A stretch of DNA of 5,670 nucleotides from DATJQA01 sp041169145 (lineage in GTDB: Bacteria; Patescibacteriota; Minisyncoccia; UBA6257; 2-01-FULL-56-20). Of this stretch, positions 1 to 5,670 are shown one piece after another. Numbering within the stretch: the first letter of the stretch is position 1; each line of letters begins with the position of its first letter. The stretch is taken from NCBI GenBank assembly GCA_041169145.1, contig JBEEJO010000046.1:1-5670 (forward strand), read 5' to 3'. Position numbers and translations under genes: made by a program. The notes beneath the pieces are model-generated. The model did not search any database. It worked only from the letters and a program-made list of their open reading frames with translations, and was not told where the DNA came from.

Positions 1-307
1 AACATCCTTCCCAATCGTACGCTTTCTCTTTTGACGCACTGAGTATTTTCGGGTTTATGATGACGATGCGTTCGCTTTTCTTCCGACCGGGACGGCTCTT
101 CGTGGGACCAACCTCTATCACTGCGAACCGGAGCGGTAGGCCGATCTGCGGCGCGGCGAGGCCAACGCCGTCCGCGCGGTGCATCGTAGAGAACATCTGC
201 GCGACGAATTGCGGGAAGCCGGGTTTTGTGACAAGCAAGGGCTTCACGCGCTTCGCCTTCTTGCGCAGGACAGGGTCGCCGAATTGCGTGAGAGGAAATA
301 TGTTCAT
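1..307 (-). CDS. def: Peptide deformylase, N-terminal 102 residues (3' end outside window)
   Basis: Peptide deformylase is a cytoplasmic metalloenzyme that removes the formyl group from the initiator methionine of new proteins. I translated the minus strand from the ATG at 307-305; the frame stays open to the window edge. The protein begins MNIFPLTQFGDPVLRKKAKR, typical of the family's N-terminus. Motif 1, GVGLAAPQIG, is at residues 47-56 and includes the conserved Gln54. The start of motif 2, WEGC, is at residues 99-102; Cys102 should be a metal ligand and is the last full codon. Motif 3 (HExDH), carrying the other two ligands, would lie beyond position 1, so an intact active site cannot be confirmed. 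A basic loop (GPTKSRPGRKK, residues 67-77) precedes the INPKIL strand; from memory such PTKxRP loops occur in other deformylases. The start overlaps the MFS stop as ATGA, and no clear ribosome binding site precedes it, which favours translational coupling. Identification is secure; the subclass is not decidable. Confidence 0.95.
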   Translation of the reverse strand, partial: MNIFPLTQFGDPVLRKKAKRVKPLLVTKPGFPQFVAQMFSTMHRADGVGLAAPQIGLPLRFAVIEVGPTKSRPGRKKSERIVIINPKILSASKEKAYDWEGC

Positions 308-1488
308 GCGTGGTGCGGAACGGGTTCACGACGAATGATGTATTGAAGAACGCCGACAAGGAGCGGCAGCGCCGCGATGCACAGGATCCATTGCGTTGCT
401 ATCGCGACCTGATTTTGCGGCGTAAGGAAGAGCAGCAGCGCTCCGAAGCTCAAGAGCCGGCCCGCACCGAGCGCGAACTCGCGTTCTATCATGAAGTGAT
501 ACCGCGTCTGCCACTCCCCCGGCAGGCTATCCATGACGTCGTAGTAGGTCTTGTCCACCACATTATAGAGAAACGGCAAACATGCGCGGCCTACGATGAG
601 CGCGATGATGCCATAGACGTTCTGCGCAAGCGCGAACGCGGCAAGTCCCAACGGCATCATAAGCGCGCCGAACACGTACCAGCGCGAGTTCCGTTGAAGC
701 GCGAGACCCGAGATATAACTGCCGATTCCGATGGCGATAGCCGTGACCGTTCCCACAGCGCCGAGCGTCACCTCCTGCGTCACGATGAGAAACAGCAGGA
801 CCGGGATGAGCGCGGCCGAAGATGAGTCCCACAAGCCGCCAAAAAATTGCTGAACGAGAAGCAGTTTCCACCGGCGCGGGCGGATGTTTCCCACAATATG
901 GCTTCCGCTGAACTCCGCGCCGCGATGCGCCGGCAATCCTCCGGCCTGAAGAACCGTATAGAAAAGCGAGATCGCGAGAACGAAGAACAGCGTGATGTAT
1001 CCGGCATCTTTGGAGATCAGTTCTCCAACGCCCGATATGATACCGCCCGCAATGAGCGGCGTGAACGCACCGACCATTGCCGACCACATGCGCATTTTCC
1101 CAAAATACTGGTGGCGAGTGCCGCTTTTCGTTCCCAGATATTCCGACAGGTTGAATCCGGCCCAGTAGAATCCGTAGGACGTGCCGCTCACCAGCCCGAG
1201 AACGATCACGGCATTCGCCGAACCTTCGCCGAGAAGGAATACCAATACGTAGAGCAAGCCGAGCCCGGCTAACCCCCAGCGGATAATGTCGCGCGACGAA
1301 TGGGTCTTCAGGAGGTGGCCCGTTGCATAGTACGCAATGTAGAGCGCGACGAAACTTGCGACGTTAAACCACGACACAACGACGATACCGCCGATCTTGA
1401 AGAGATAAACATTCAGAAAGATATTCGCCACCGCGGAGGTGAATCCGCGCAAACGTTCTATCTGAATGAGGAGGTTCTCGCCAGTCAT
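304..1488 (-). CDS. Major facilitator superfamily (MFS) transporter, substrate unknown
   Basis: The 394-residue protein is almost wholly hydrophobic, with about 11-12 predicted membrane segments. The N-terminal half covers roughly residues 15-182. A polar, basic central stretch at about 184-208 (PAHRG ... RPRRWK) looks like the cytoplasmic loop between the two six-helix bundles, and the second half covers about 209-386. Length and the two-bundle layout fit the MFS. Polar and charged residues next to membrane segments, such as the IERLRG stretch near residue 10, YGFYWAGFNLSEYLGT at 105-120 and EREFALGAGRLLSF at 335-348, recall a subgroup of poorly characterised bacterial MFS permeases. Substrate and direction cannot be read from the sequence; efflux is a guess. 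The ATG at 1488 follows the ABC permease stop by only 3 nt (TAAGAGATG), and the TGA stop overlaps the def start by 4 nt. No signal peptide or fusion is seen. The superfamily call is good; a finer family name is not supported. Confidence 0.87.
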   Translation of the reverse strand: MTGENLLIQIERLRGFTSAVANIFLNVYLFKIGGIVVVSWFNVASFVALYIAYYATGHLLKTHSSRDIIRWGLAGLGLLYVLVFLLGEGSANAVIVLGLVSGTSYGFYWAGFNLSEYLGTKSGTRHQYFGKMRMWSAMVGAFTPLIAGGIISGVGELISKDAGYITLFFVLAISLFYTVLQAGGLPAHRGAEFSGSHIVGNIRPRRWKLLLVQQFFGGLWDSSSAALIPVLLFLIVTQEVTLGAVGTVTAIAIGIGSYISGLALQRNSRWYVFGALMMPLGLAAFALAQNVYGIIALIVGRACLPFLYNVVDKTYYDVMDSLPGEWQTRYHFMIEREFALGAGRLLSFGALLLFLTPQNQVAIATQWILCIAALPLLVGVLQYIIRREPVPHHA

Positions 1489-1491
1489 CTC

Positions 1492-2238
1492 TTACAGCTC
1501 TATCCGCGAGAAAAGCCACGCACCGAGCGAAAGCAACAGCACAACGCCGGCGCCGAGCGCGAGGAAATCTGCGCCAAAACCGAAGTGCGCACTCCCGACG
1601 AGCGACGCACGCAGACCGTCTACGCCATATGACAACGGATCAATGCTCGCAATGGCAACGATGGCTTTCGGCAACCCTTGAAGCGGGAAGAGCGCGCCCG
1701 AGAGAAAGAACACCGGCATAATGAGAAAGTTCATGATGATGGGGAATGCCTGCATGTCCTGCATCTGGGACGCGATCGCCGTGCCGAGCGCCGTAAAGAG
1801 AACGGCGATGAGAAACATGAATACGAGCGCGACCGGCGCGAGGAGCCACGATTCCGGCCGGAAGCCGAAGAAGAGTGTCATGAAAAATACGAGCAATCCC
1901 TGGACGGTCGCCACGGTTGCGCCTCCGAGTGTTCGGCCGAGCATGATGTGGATACGCGGCACGGGTGCCACAAGCGTTTCTTTCAGGAATCCAAACTGTC
2001 GGTCCCAGATCAGTTCGATGCCAGCGAACATGGCCGTAAACAGAATGCCCATCGCGATGATGCCCGGCACGATGAATTGGATATAATTTCCTCCGCCCGC
2101 TTTTGTGTAGATGGGGCCGAAACCGAAACCGAGCGCGACAAGGAACAAGAGCGGCTGGCCGAGCGAGCCGAGCATCCGCGCGCGCGAACGTACGGAACGC
2201 TTCAACTGCCGAAGCCACATGATATAGATGGTACTCAT
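1492..2238 (-). CDS. ABC-2 type exporter, membrane permease subunit (DrrB/NodJ-like)
   Basis: The 248-residue integral membrane protein has the six-helix layout of ABC-2 permeases: hydrophobic stretches near residues 25-43, 53-75, 107-127, 133-155, 165-186 and 223-243. Family hallmarks are the loop after the second helix, WDRQFGFLKETLVAPVPR at 78-95, which resembles the coupling region of DrrB-like permeases, and SIDPLSYGVDGLR at 198-210 after the fifth helix. It should form a dimer with two copies of the ATPase encoded just upstream. The start was set at the ATG at 2238 (MSTIYIM), 7 nt after the ATPase stop. The frame is open up to 2427, but that 63-residue extension is very Arg-rich, overlaps the ATPase gene and does not resemble a permease. 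An ATG six codons downstream (2220) is another possible start. No strong Shine-Dalgarno is present, so reinitiation after the ATPase is likely. The substrate is unknown; relatives export drugs, lipids or polysaccharides. Confidence 0.92.
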   Translation of the reverse strand: MSTIYIMWLRQLKRSVRSRARMLGSLGQPLLFLVALGFGFGPIYTKAGGGNYIQFIVPGIIAMGILFTAMFAGIELIWDRQFGFLKETLVAPVPRIHIMLGRTLGGATVATVQGLLVFFMTLFFGFRPESWLLAPVALVFMFLIAVLFTALGTAIASQMQDMQAFPIIMNFLIMPVFFLSGALFPLQGLPKAIVAIASIDPLSYGVDGLRASLVGSAHFGFGADFLALGAGVVLLLSLGAWLFSRIEL

Positions 2239-2245
2239 ATGCGTA

Positions 2246-3040
2246 TTATCGCCTGCCCCACGCGCGACTATGCGTGCGCATGCGATCCGTTGCCGACGCT
2301 TCTTCGCTTCGGATGTTCCGGCCCGTAAGCGCGATGAACGCATCCTCGAGATTCGTCGTTTTCGTCCGTTCTTTGAGCGATTGTGGAATTCCCTCCGCAA
2401 CGATCTTGCCGTGGTCAATGACCGCAACGCGGTGCGCGACCCGATCGGCTTCTTCCATGTAGTGCGTTGTAAGGAACACGGTGATGCCCTCGGTCTTGTT
2501 CAGATCCTGCACGTAGCTCCAGATGTGGTTCCTGGTCTGCGGGTCCAGGCCGATGGTCGGTTCGTCCAGAAAAAGGATCTTCGGATGATGCAGAAGTCCG
2601 CGCGCGATCTCCAGGCGGCGCTTCATGCCCCCCGAGAACTGCTTGGCATAGTTGTCCTTGCGATCCCATAGCTCAACGAATTTCAAAAGCTCCTCAATGC
2701 GCTTTCGCCGGAGTTCTTTCGGCACGTTGTACAGCACGCCATGGAATTCCATGTTCTCCCATGCCGTGAGCTCGTCATCCAGGCTCGGATCCTGGAATAC
2801 GATGCCGAACGAGCGCCGCGCGGCCATCTGGTCTTTCATCGGGTCAGCACCGTTCAAGAGAATTTTTCCTGATGTGGGACTGAGGAGCGTGGTGAGCATC
2901 TTGATGGTCGTCGTTTTCCCCGCGCCGTTCGGCCCGAGGAACGCGAATATCTCCCCCGCTTGAACGGAGAACGAAACATCGTCCACTGCGGTGAACGTTC
3001 CGAATTTTCGCGTTACATTCTTCGCCTCAATGATGTTCAT
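2246..3040 (-). CDS. ABC-2 type exporter, ATP-binding subunit (DrrA-like)
   Basis: The 264-residue cytoplasmic ATPase powers the adjacent permease. All nucleotide-binding motifs are intact: Walker A GPNGAGKT at 36-43, Q-loop Gln83 (VFQD), signature FSGGMKRR at 135-142, Walker B ILFLDEP at 155-161 with Glu160 as the likely catalytic base, D-loop GLDP at 164-167 and switch His193 (TTHYMEEADR). The SGGMKRRLEIAR signature and the LEDAFIALTGR ending at 231-241 are typical of the CcmA/DrrA class of exporter ATPases linked to drug resistance or lipid/polysaccharide export. About 23 further residues (242-264) follow; they are polar, Arg-rich and look disordered. The gene starts 12 nt after the EEP stop. 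The sequence before the ATG is AACCTCCGCT, which is not a Shine-Dalgarno and instead resembles the anti-Shine-Dalgarno. The stop is TAA, 7 nt before the permease. Role certain, substrate unknown. Confidence 0.96.
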   Translation of the reverse strand: MNIIEAKNVTRKFGTFTAVDDVSFSVQAGEIFAFLGPNGAGKTTTIKMLTTLLSPTSGKILLNGADPMKDQMAARRSFGIVFQDPSLDDELTAWENMEFHGVLYNVPKELRRKRIEELLKFVELWDRKDNYAKQFSGGMKRRLEIARGLLHHPKILFLDEPTIGLDPQTRNHIWSYVQDLNKTEGITVFLTTHYMEEADRVAHRVAVIDHGKIVAEGIPQSLKERTKTTNLEDAFIALTGRNIRSEEASATDRMRTHSRAWGRR

Positions 3041-3052
3041 AGCGGAGGTTCA

Positions 3053-3853
3053 TTATAGCTCAAATTCCAATGCGAGGGCGAGGTGGTCCGAAACTTCGTC
3101 GGGAAGCACGCGGAAATCCGAGACATGAATATCGCGGGAAACGAATGCGTAATCGCTCACATAGTCATGGAATTCTTTCGCCCCGCTGTAATGGCTGGTT
3201 CGCGTAAGCGTAATGCCGCGTTCGCGGATAAGGTTGTGATAACCCGCTCGTTCAAAGAGCGCGATACTTTCCGTTTCCGGGCGGAGGTTGAAATCGCCGA
3301 TCACCATGTGCGGTTCTTTGAATTTCTCCATCACGGCAAGAAGGTTCTTGGACTGCCGCAAAAGAAGTTCCGAATCCCGTTTGCCGCTTTCTTTATCCAC
3401 GACGCCGTGGAAGTTGCATATGGTGAGCGGACCGTGGCCGTTGTCCAGAGTGACGTATTGAACGTCCCGCGGCAGTGTTTCCCACTTGCCGACCACATAG
3501 CTATTCCGTTCGCCGAGCACGAATTCGTCTCCGGAAGCGAGAACGGAAATCGGTTTTCGCACAAAAATAGCAAGACCGAGCGTGACGGTGAAATCGGCAA
3601 GCGGCGAGCCGGGACCGAACTGGAACCCGTCCTGGCACGGCGCGTAGAAGTGCTGAAAGTCCGGAAGCGCGTTCACGAGTTCGCGGCGCATGTTGGGATG
3701 GGCGGTACCATATTCCATCGCGGTGCGATCCGTCGGCGTATCGAACACTTCTTGAAAACAGAAGATATCCGCGTCCTTCGCATGCTGCTTCACGAACGCC
3801 ATGAGCGGTTCGTAGAGCGTGCCGCCCCAGATGTTCAGAGAGATCAGCTTCAT
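3053..3853 (-). CDS. Endonuclease/exonuclease/phosphatase (EEP) family metal-dependent hydrolase
   Basis: The 266-residue single-domain protein belongs to the DNase I/AP endonuclease-like fold, which cleaves phosphodiester or phosphate ester bonds with Mg2+ or Mn2+. The catalytic set is visible in order: Asn7 in SLNIWGG, Glu35 in CFQE (metal ligand), His149 in NFHG, Asp187 and Asn189 in GDFN, Asp234 in SDYAFVS, and the closing Asp256-His257 pair in SDHLAL. The domain fills the whole protein, with no signal peptide or membrane segment, so it should be cytoplasmic. The family covers DNA repair nucleases, RNA deadenylases, sphingomyelinases and inositol phosphatases, and the sequence alone does not choose between them. 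The ATG overlaps the stop of the small HhH gene by 4 nt (ATGA), suggesting coupled synthesis and perhaps related roles. An AAGGA lies 3 nt before the ATG. The stop is TAA. Fold and activity class are secure; the substrate is open. Confidence 0.92.
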   Translation of the reverse strand: MKLISLNIWGGTLYEPLMAFVKQHAKDADIFCFQEVFDTPTDRTAMEYGTAHPNMRRELVNALPDFQHFYAPCQDGFQFGPGSPLADFTVTLGLAIFVRKPISVLASGDEFVLGERNSYVVGKWETLPRDVQYVTLDNGHGPLTICNFHGVVDKESGKRDSELLLRQSKNLLAVMEKFKEPHMVIGDFNLRPETESIALFERAGYHNLIRERGITLTRTSHYSGAKEFHDYVSDYAFVSRDIHVSDFRVLPDEVSDHLALALEFEL

Positions 3854-4101
3854 CGGTCCTTAAAATTCCACCAGTTGCGGGTGCGCGGAGCGTTCGGGTG
3901 CTCGGCGAAATATATCGCGCAGCGGAAGGTATAGAGAACGCATCGATCTATATGTCTCCCCTGTTGTTTCTCCATTTTTTGGTAAAGCTTATCGGAACTC
4001 TTGCCGCGGAGGTCTTTTACTTCACGAATGCCGAGCGAACGGAGGTCGCGCGCGATGGATGGCCCAACGCCGGGGAGGGTTTGGAGATCGTCAGGCCCCA
4101 T
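3850..4101 (-). CDS. Small helix-hairpin-helix protein, Cdd1 / 'pathogenicity locus' family
   Basis: The 83-residue protein opens with a helix-hairpin-helix motif: LQTLPGVGPSIARDLRSLGI at residues 6-25, with the GVG hairpin at 11-13. It then has GRHIDRCVLYTFRCAIYFA (48-66) with two cysteines, Cys54 and Cys61, and ends in WWNFKD (77-82). This architecture and the Cys and Trp-Trp signature match the Cdd1 family, named after a gene flanking the Clostridioides difficile toxin locus; the name does not imply virulence. HhH motifs usually bind DNA backbone without sequence specificity. The family's function is not established as far as I know. The frame is open to 4206, but the family-like sequence begins at the ATG at 4101, so that start was chosen. 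It lies inside the last codons of secA (11-nt overlap), with a weak AGAAG 4 nt upstream. The TGA stop overlaps the EEP start. Confidence 0.88.
   Translation of the reverse strand: MGPDDLQTLPGVGPSIARDLRSLGIREVKDLRGKSSDKLYQKMEKQQGRHIDRCVLYTFRCAIYFAEHPNAPRTRNWWNFKDR
3857..3861 (-). promoter_or_regulatory. Possible Shine-Dalgarno (AAGGA) of the EEP gene
   Basis: AAGGA sits 3 nt before the EEP ATG, inside the last codons of the HhH gene. It is the best Shine-Dalgarno match at any start in this window, although the spacing is shorter than usual. Together with the ATGA overlap it suggests that the EEP gene can be reinitiated or initiated afresh by ribosomes finishing the HhH gene. Confidence 0.4.
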
Positions 4102-5670
4102 GGCACTTCTTATATTTTTTTCCTGACCCACAGGGGCAGGGGTCGTTGCGGCCCACTTTGTGGCCGTCTGCAGCCTGTTGAGGCATGCGTGATGGATTCG
4201 GCGCATCGTGATGAGCGTGCGTGTGCGACATGAGCTTGAAGATGTTCATGAATATCCAGCCGTTGTAGTTCGTCCAGAAATCCTGATACAAGCGATGCGC
4301 TTCGCGGCGGTATTCCACAAGCGGATCATGCTGGCCGTACGCGCGGAGACCGACGGATTCCGACAGCGCTTCCAGGTTTTCCAGGTGCGTCATCCAGAGC
4401 ATGTCCAAGATGCTCAGGAGTCGGGATTTTGACTGCGGATCCTTCCCCGCAACGTCGGTGCGCGCGGCGAGCAGTTTGCGCAAGTCGTCTTCGGTCGGCG
4501 TCTCGGGCAAGGGGTGTTCTTTATCGGCAATGCCCGCTTCTTCAAATGCTTGTTTCAGCTCCTTCGCCGGAAATTCGCCCTTGTCGTTCACCCCATCGGG
4601 CCCCAGCATCGCATCAACATGTTCCGTCACTGCCGCGGAGATGAGCTCGGTCGCCTTTTCCGCGTTCATGACCGAGAGAATTTCCTCGCGGCGCTTATAG
4701 ACCGCTGAGCGCTGCTTATTGAGCACATCGTCGTATTCCAACAGGTGCTTGCGCAGATCGAAGTTCGCGCCCTCCACTTTCGACTGCGCCTGCGCCACGG
4801 CACTCGAAACCATGCCGACATCTATCGGCATATCGTCCGGCAGGTCAAAACGCTCCATCAGTCCCCGGATACGGTCGCCGCCGAAGATACGCACCAGGTC
4901 GTCCTCCAACGAAAGAAAGAATTGCGACGAACCGGGGTCGCCTTGCCTGCCTGCGCGGCCGCGCAGCTGGTTGTCTATCCGGCGCGCTTCATGGCGTTCG
5001 GTGCCGATGACGTGGAGACCGCCAACTCCGCACACATTCGCTGCTTCTTCGGGAACCATAGGATTCCCTCCCAAAATGATGTCGACGCCGCGGCCGGCCA
5101 TATTCGTCGCGACCGTGACAGCGCCCCAACGGCCCGCCTGCGCGATGATGGCGCCTTCGCGCTCGTTGTTCTTCGCGTTCAGAAGTTCGTGCGGAACATT
5201 CGCCTGCGATAGCAACGCGGAGAGGCGTTCGTTCTTTTCGATGGACGTGGTGCCTACGAGAACCGGCTGGCCCTTCTTATGACGCTCGGCAATATCCGCC
5301 ACTACCGCGTTCCATTTTGCCGCGGCATTCTTGTAGATGCGGTCGTTCGCATCCGCGCGCACGCACGGCTTGTGCGTCGGAATACTGAATACATCCAGCT
5401 TGTATACCTTGAAGAACTCTTCGGCGGAGGTCTGCGCCGTACCCGTCATGCCCGATATCTTTTGATACATCCTGAAGTAGTTCTGGACGGAAACTTTCGC
5501 GTACGTTTTGGACTCCTCCTTGACCAGCACGCCTTCCTTCGCTTCTATCGCCTGATGCAATCCGCCCTGATACCGCCTGCCGTGGAGCAAGCGCCCGGTG
5601 AATTCGTCCACGATGATGACTTCGCCGTTCTTCACGACATAATCCTTGTCGCGCGTGAAGAGCGCTTTTG
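4091..5670 (-). CDS. secA: Preprotein translocase ATPase SecA, C-terminal 525 residues (5' end outside window)
   Basis: SecA is the ATP-driven motor that pushes unfolded preproteins through SecYEG. The frame is open to the window edge, where it reads KALFTRDKDYVVKNGEVIIV, a mid-protein SecA stretch; numbering here is from the first visible residue. Seen in order: VDEFTGR (about 20-26) and the AGMTGTA-type stretch SGMTGTA (72-78) of the first motor domain; the second motor domain with GQPVLVGTTSIEK (133-145), TNMAGRGVDI (189-198) and QLRGRAGRQGDPGSS (234-248, arginine finger region); the helical scaffold and two-helix finger area around NFDLRKHLLEYDD (302-314) and LDMLWMTHLENL (421-432); a His-rich linker (HTHAHHD, 482-488); and the SEC-C zinc tail GRNDPCPCGSGKKYKKCHGA (506-525), with ligands CxC and CH. 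The tail suggests phospholipid/SecB or ribosome contacts, as known for other SecA proteins. The 28-residue-scale insertion of E. coli SecA after LGG is missing, as in many other bacteria. The stop is TGA. Confidence 0.98.
   Translation of the reverse strand, partial: KALFTRDKDYVVKNGEVIIVDEFTGRLLHGRRYQGGLHQAIEAKEGVLVKEESKTYAKVSVQNYFRMYQKISGMTGTAQTSAEEFFKVYKLDVFSIPTHKPCVRADANDRIYKNAAAKWNAVVADIAERHKKGQPVLVGTTSIEKNERLSALLSQANVPHELLNAKNNEREGAIIAQAGRWGAVTVATNMAGRGVDIILGGNPMVPEEAANVCGVGGLHVIGTERHEARRIDNQLRGRAGRQGDPGSSQFFLSLEDDLVRIFGGDRIRGLMERFDLPDDMPIDVGMVSSAVAQAQSKVEGANFDLRKHLLEYDDVLNKQRSAVYKRREEILSVMNAEKATELISAAVTEHVDAMLGPDGVNDKGEFPAKELKQAFEEAGIADKEHPLPETPTEDDLRKLLAARTDVAGKDPQSKSRLLSILDMLWMTHLENLEALSESVGLRAYGQHDPLVEYRREAHRLYQDFWTNYNGWIFMNIFKLMSHTHAHHDAPNPSRMPQQAADGHKVGRNDPCPCGSGKKYKKCHGA

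Noticed and set aside
57..338. Open frame of 93 codons on the plus strand at the window start
   Set aside because: The opposite strand encodes peptide deformylase with clear motifs; this frame is its shadow.
2270..2281. Short palindrome-like ATGCGTGCGCAT
   Set aside because: The stem is about five base pairs with almost no loop, lies inside the ATPase gene and has no U-run; it is not a terminator or operator that can be supported.
1678..2328. Open frame of 216 codons on the plus strand
   Set aside because: Antisense to the ABC permease; the product is a highly charged Glu/Arg/His-rich sequence with no family resemblance.
2239..2427. 63-codon upstream extension of the ABC permease
   Set aside because: It overlaps the conserved ATPase gene, is Arg-rich without permease features, and a good family-like start exists at 2238.
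3083..3934. Open frame of 283 codons on the plus strand
   Set aside because: It lies antisense to the EEP gene, which has a complete catalytic set, and its translation has no recognisable domain and an odd Arg/His/Glu-rich composition. Long antisense frames are expected in G+C-rich coding DNA.
3850..4093. TGA recoded as glycine, as in some CPR lineages
   Set aside because: TGA ends secA, the HhH gene and the MFS gene exactly where the proteins should end, so the standard stop meaning holds.
4102..4206. 35-codon upstream extension of the HhH protein into secA
   Set aside because: It runs through the SEC-C coding region in another frame and has no similarity to the family's N-terminus; the ATG at 4101 gives the usual length.
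5633..5635. GTG as a start codon for a 514-residue SecA
   Set aside because: The frame continues upstream with conserved SecA sequence (ALFTRDKDY) to the window edge, so this is an internal valine.

Overview
The window is a bacterial chromosomal segment of roughly 55% G+C. Every convincing gene lies on the minus strand in one tightly packed run, so the biological order runs from high to low coordinates: secA (3' part only) -> small helix-hairpin-helix protein of the Cdd1 / 'pathogenicity locus' type -> endonuclease/exonuclease/phosphatase (EEP) family hydrolase -> ABC exporter ATPase -> ABC-2 permease -> MFS transporter -> def (peptide deformylase, 5' part only). Junctions are 11-nt overlap, 4-nt overlap, 12-nt gap, 7-nt gap, 3-nt gap and 4-nt overlap. 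No stretch of the window is free of genes, and there is no room for an internal promoter or terminator outside coding sequence.

Region by region: positions 4091-5670 hold the C-terminal 525 residues of the Sec translocase motor, ending in a zinc-binding SEC-C tail. Positions 3850-4101 encode an 83-residue HhH protein whose ATG lies inside the last secA codons. Positions 3053-3853 encode a 266-residue metal-dependent EEP hydrolase without a signal peptide. Positions 2246-3040 and 1492-2238 form a two-component ABC-2 type exporter (DrrA/DrrB-like). Positions 304-1488 encode a 12-helix-type MFS permease. Positions 1-307 encode the first 102 residues of peptide deformylase, cut by the window edge at the Cys of the metal-binding EGC motif.

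The run joins protein export (SecA), N-terminal protein maturation (Def), two exporters of unknown substrate, and a possible nucleic-acid pair (HhH plus EEP). Co-transcription is inferred from spacing and overlaps; a shared pathway is not shown. Few starts have a good Shine-Dalgarno sequence, so translational coupling is likely at the overlapping junctions.

Organism: TGA and TAA both act as ordinary stops. The compact layout and the style of the proteins resemble Patescibacteria/CPR (Parcubacteria-like) genomes, but this is an impression from memory and is held at low to moderate confidence. I see no mobile element, CRISPR array, RNA gene or clearly novel system; this is largely an ordinary housekeeping and transport operon, with a few points worth checking.
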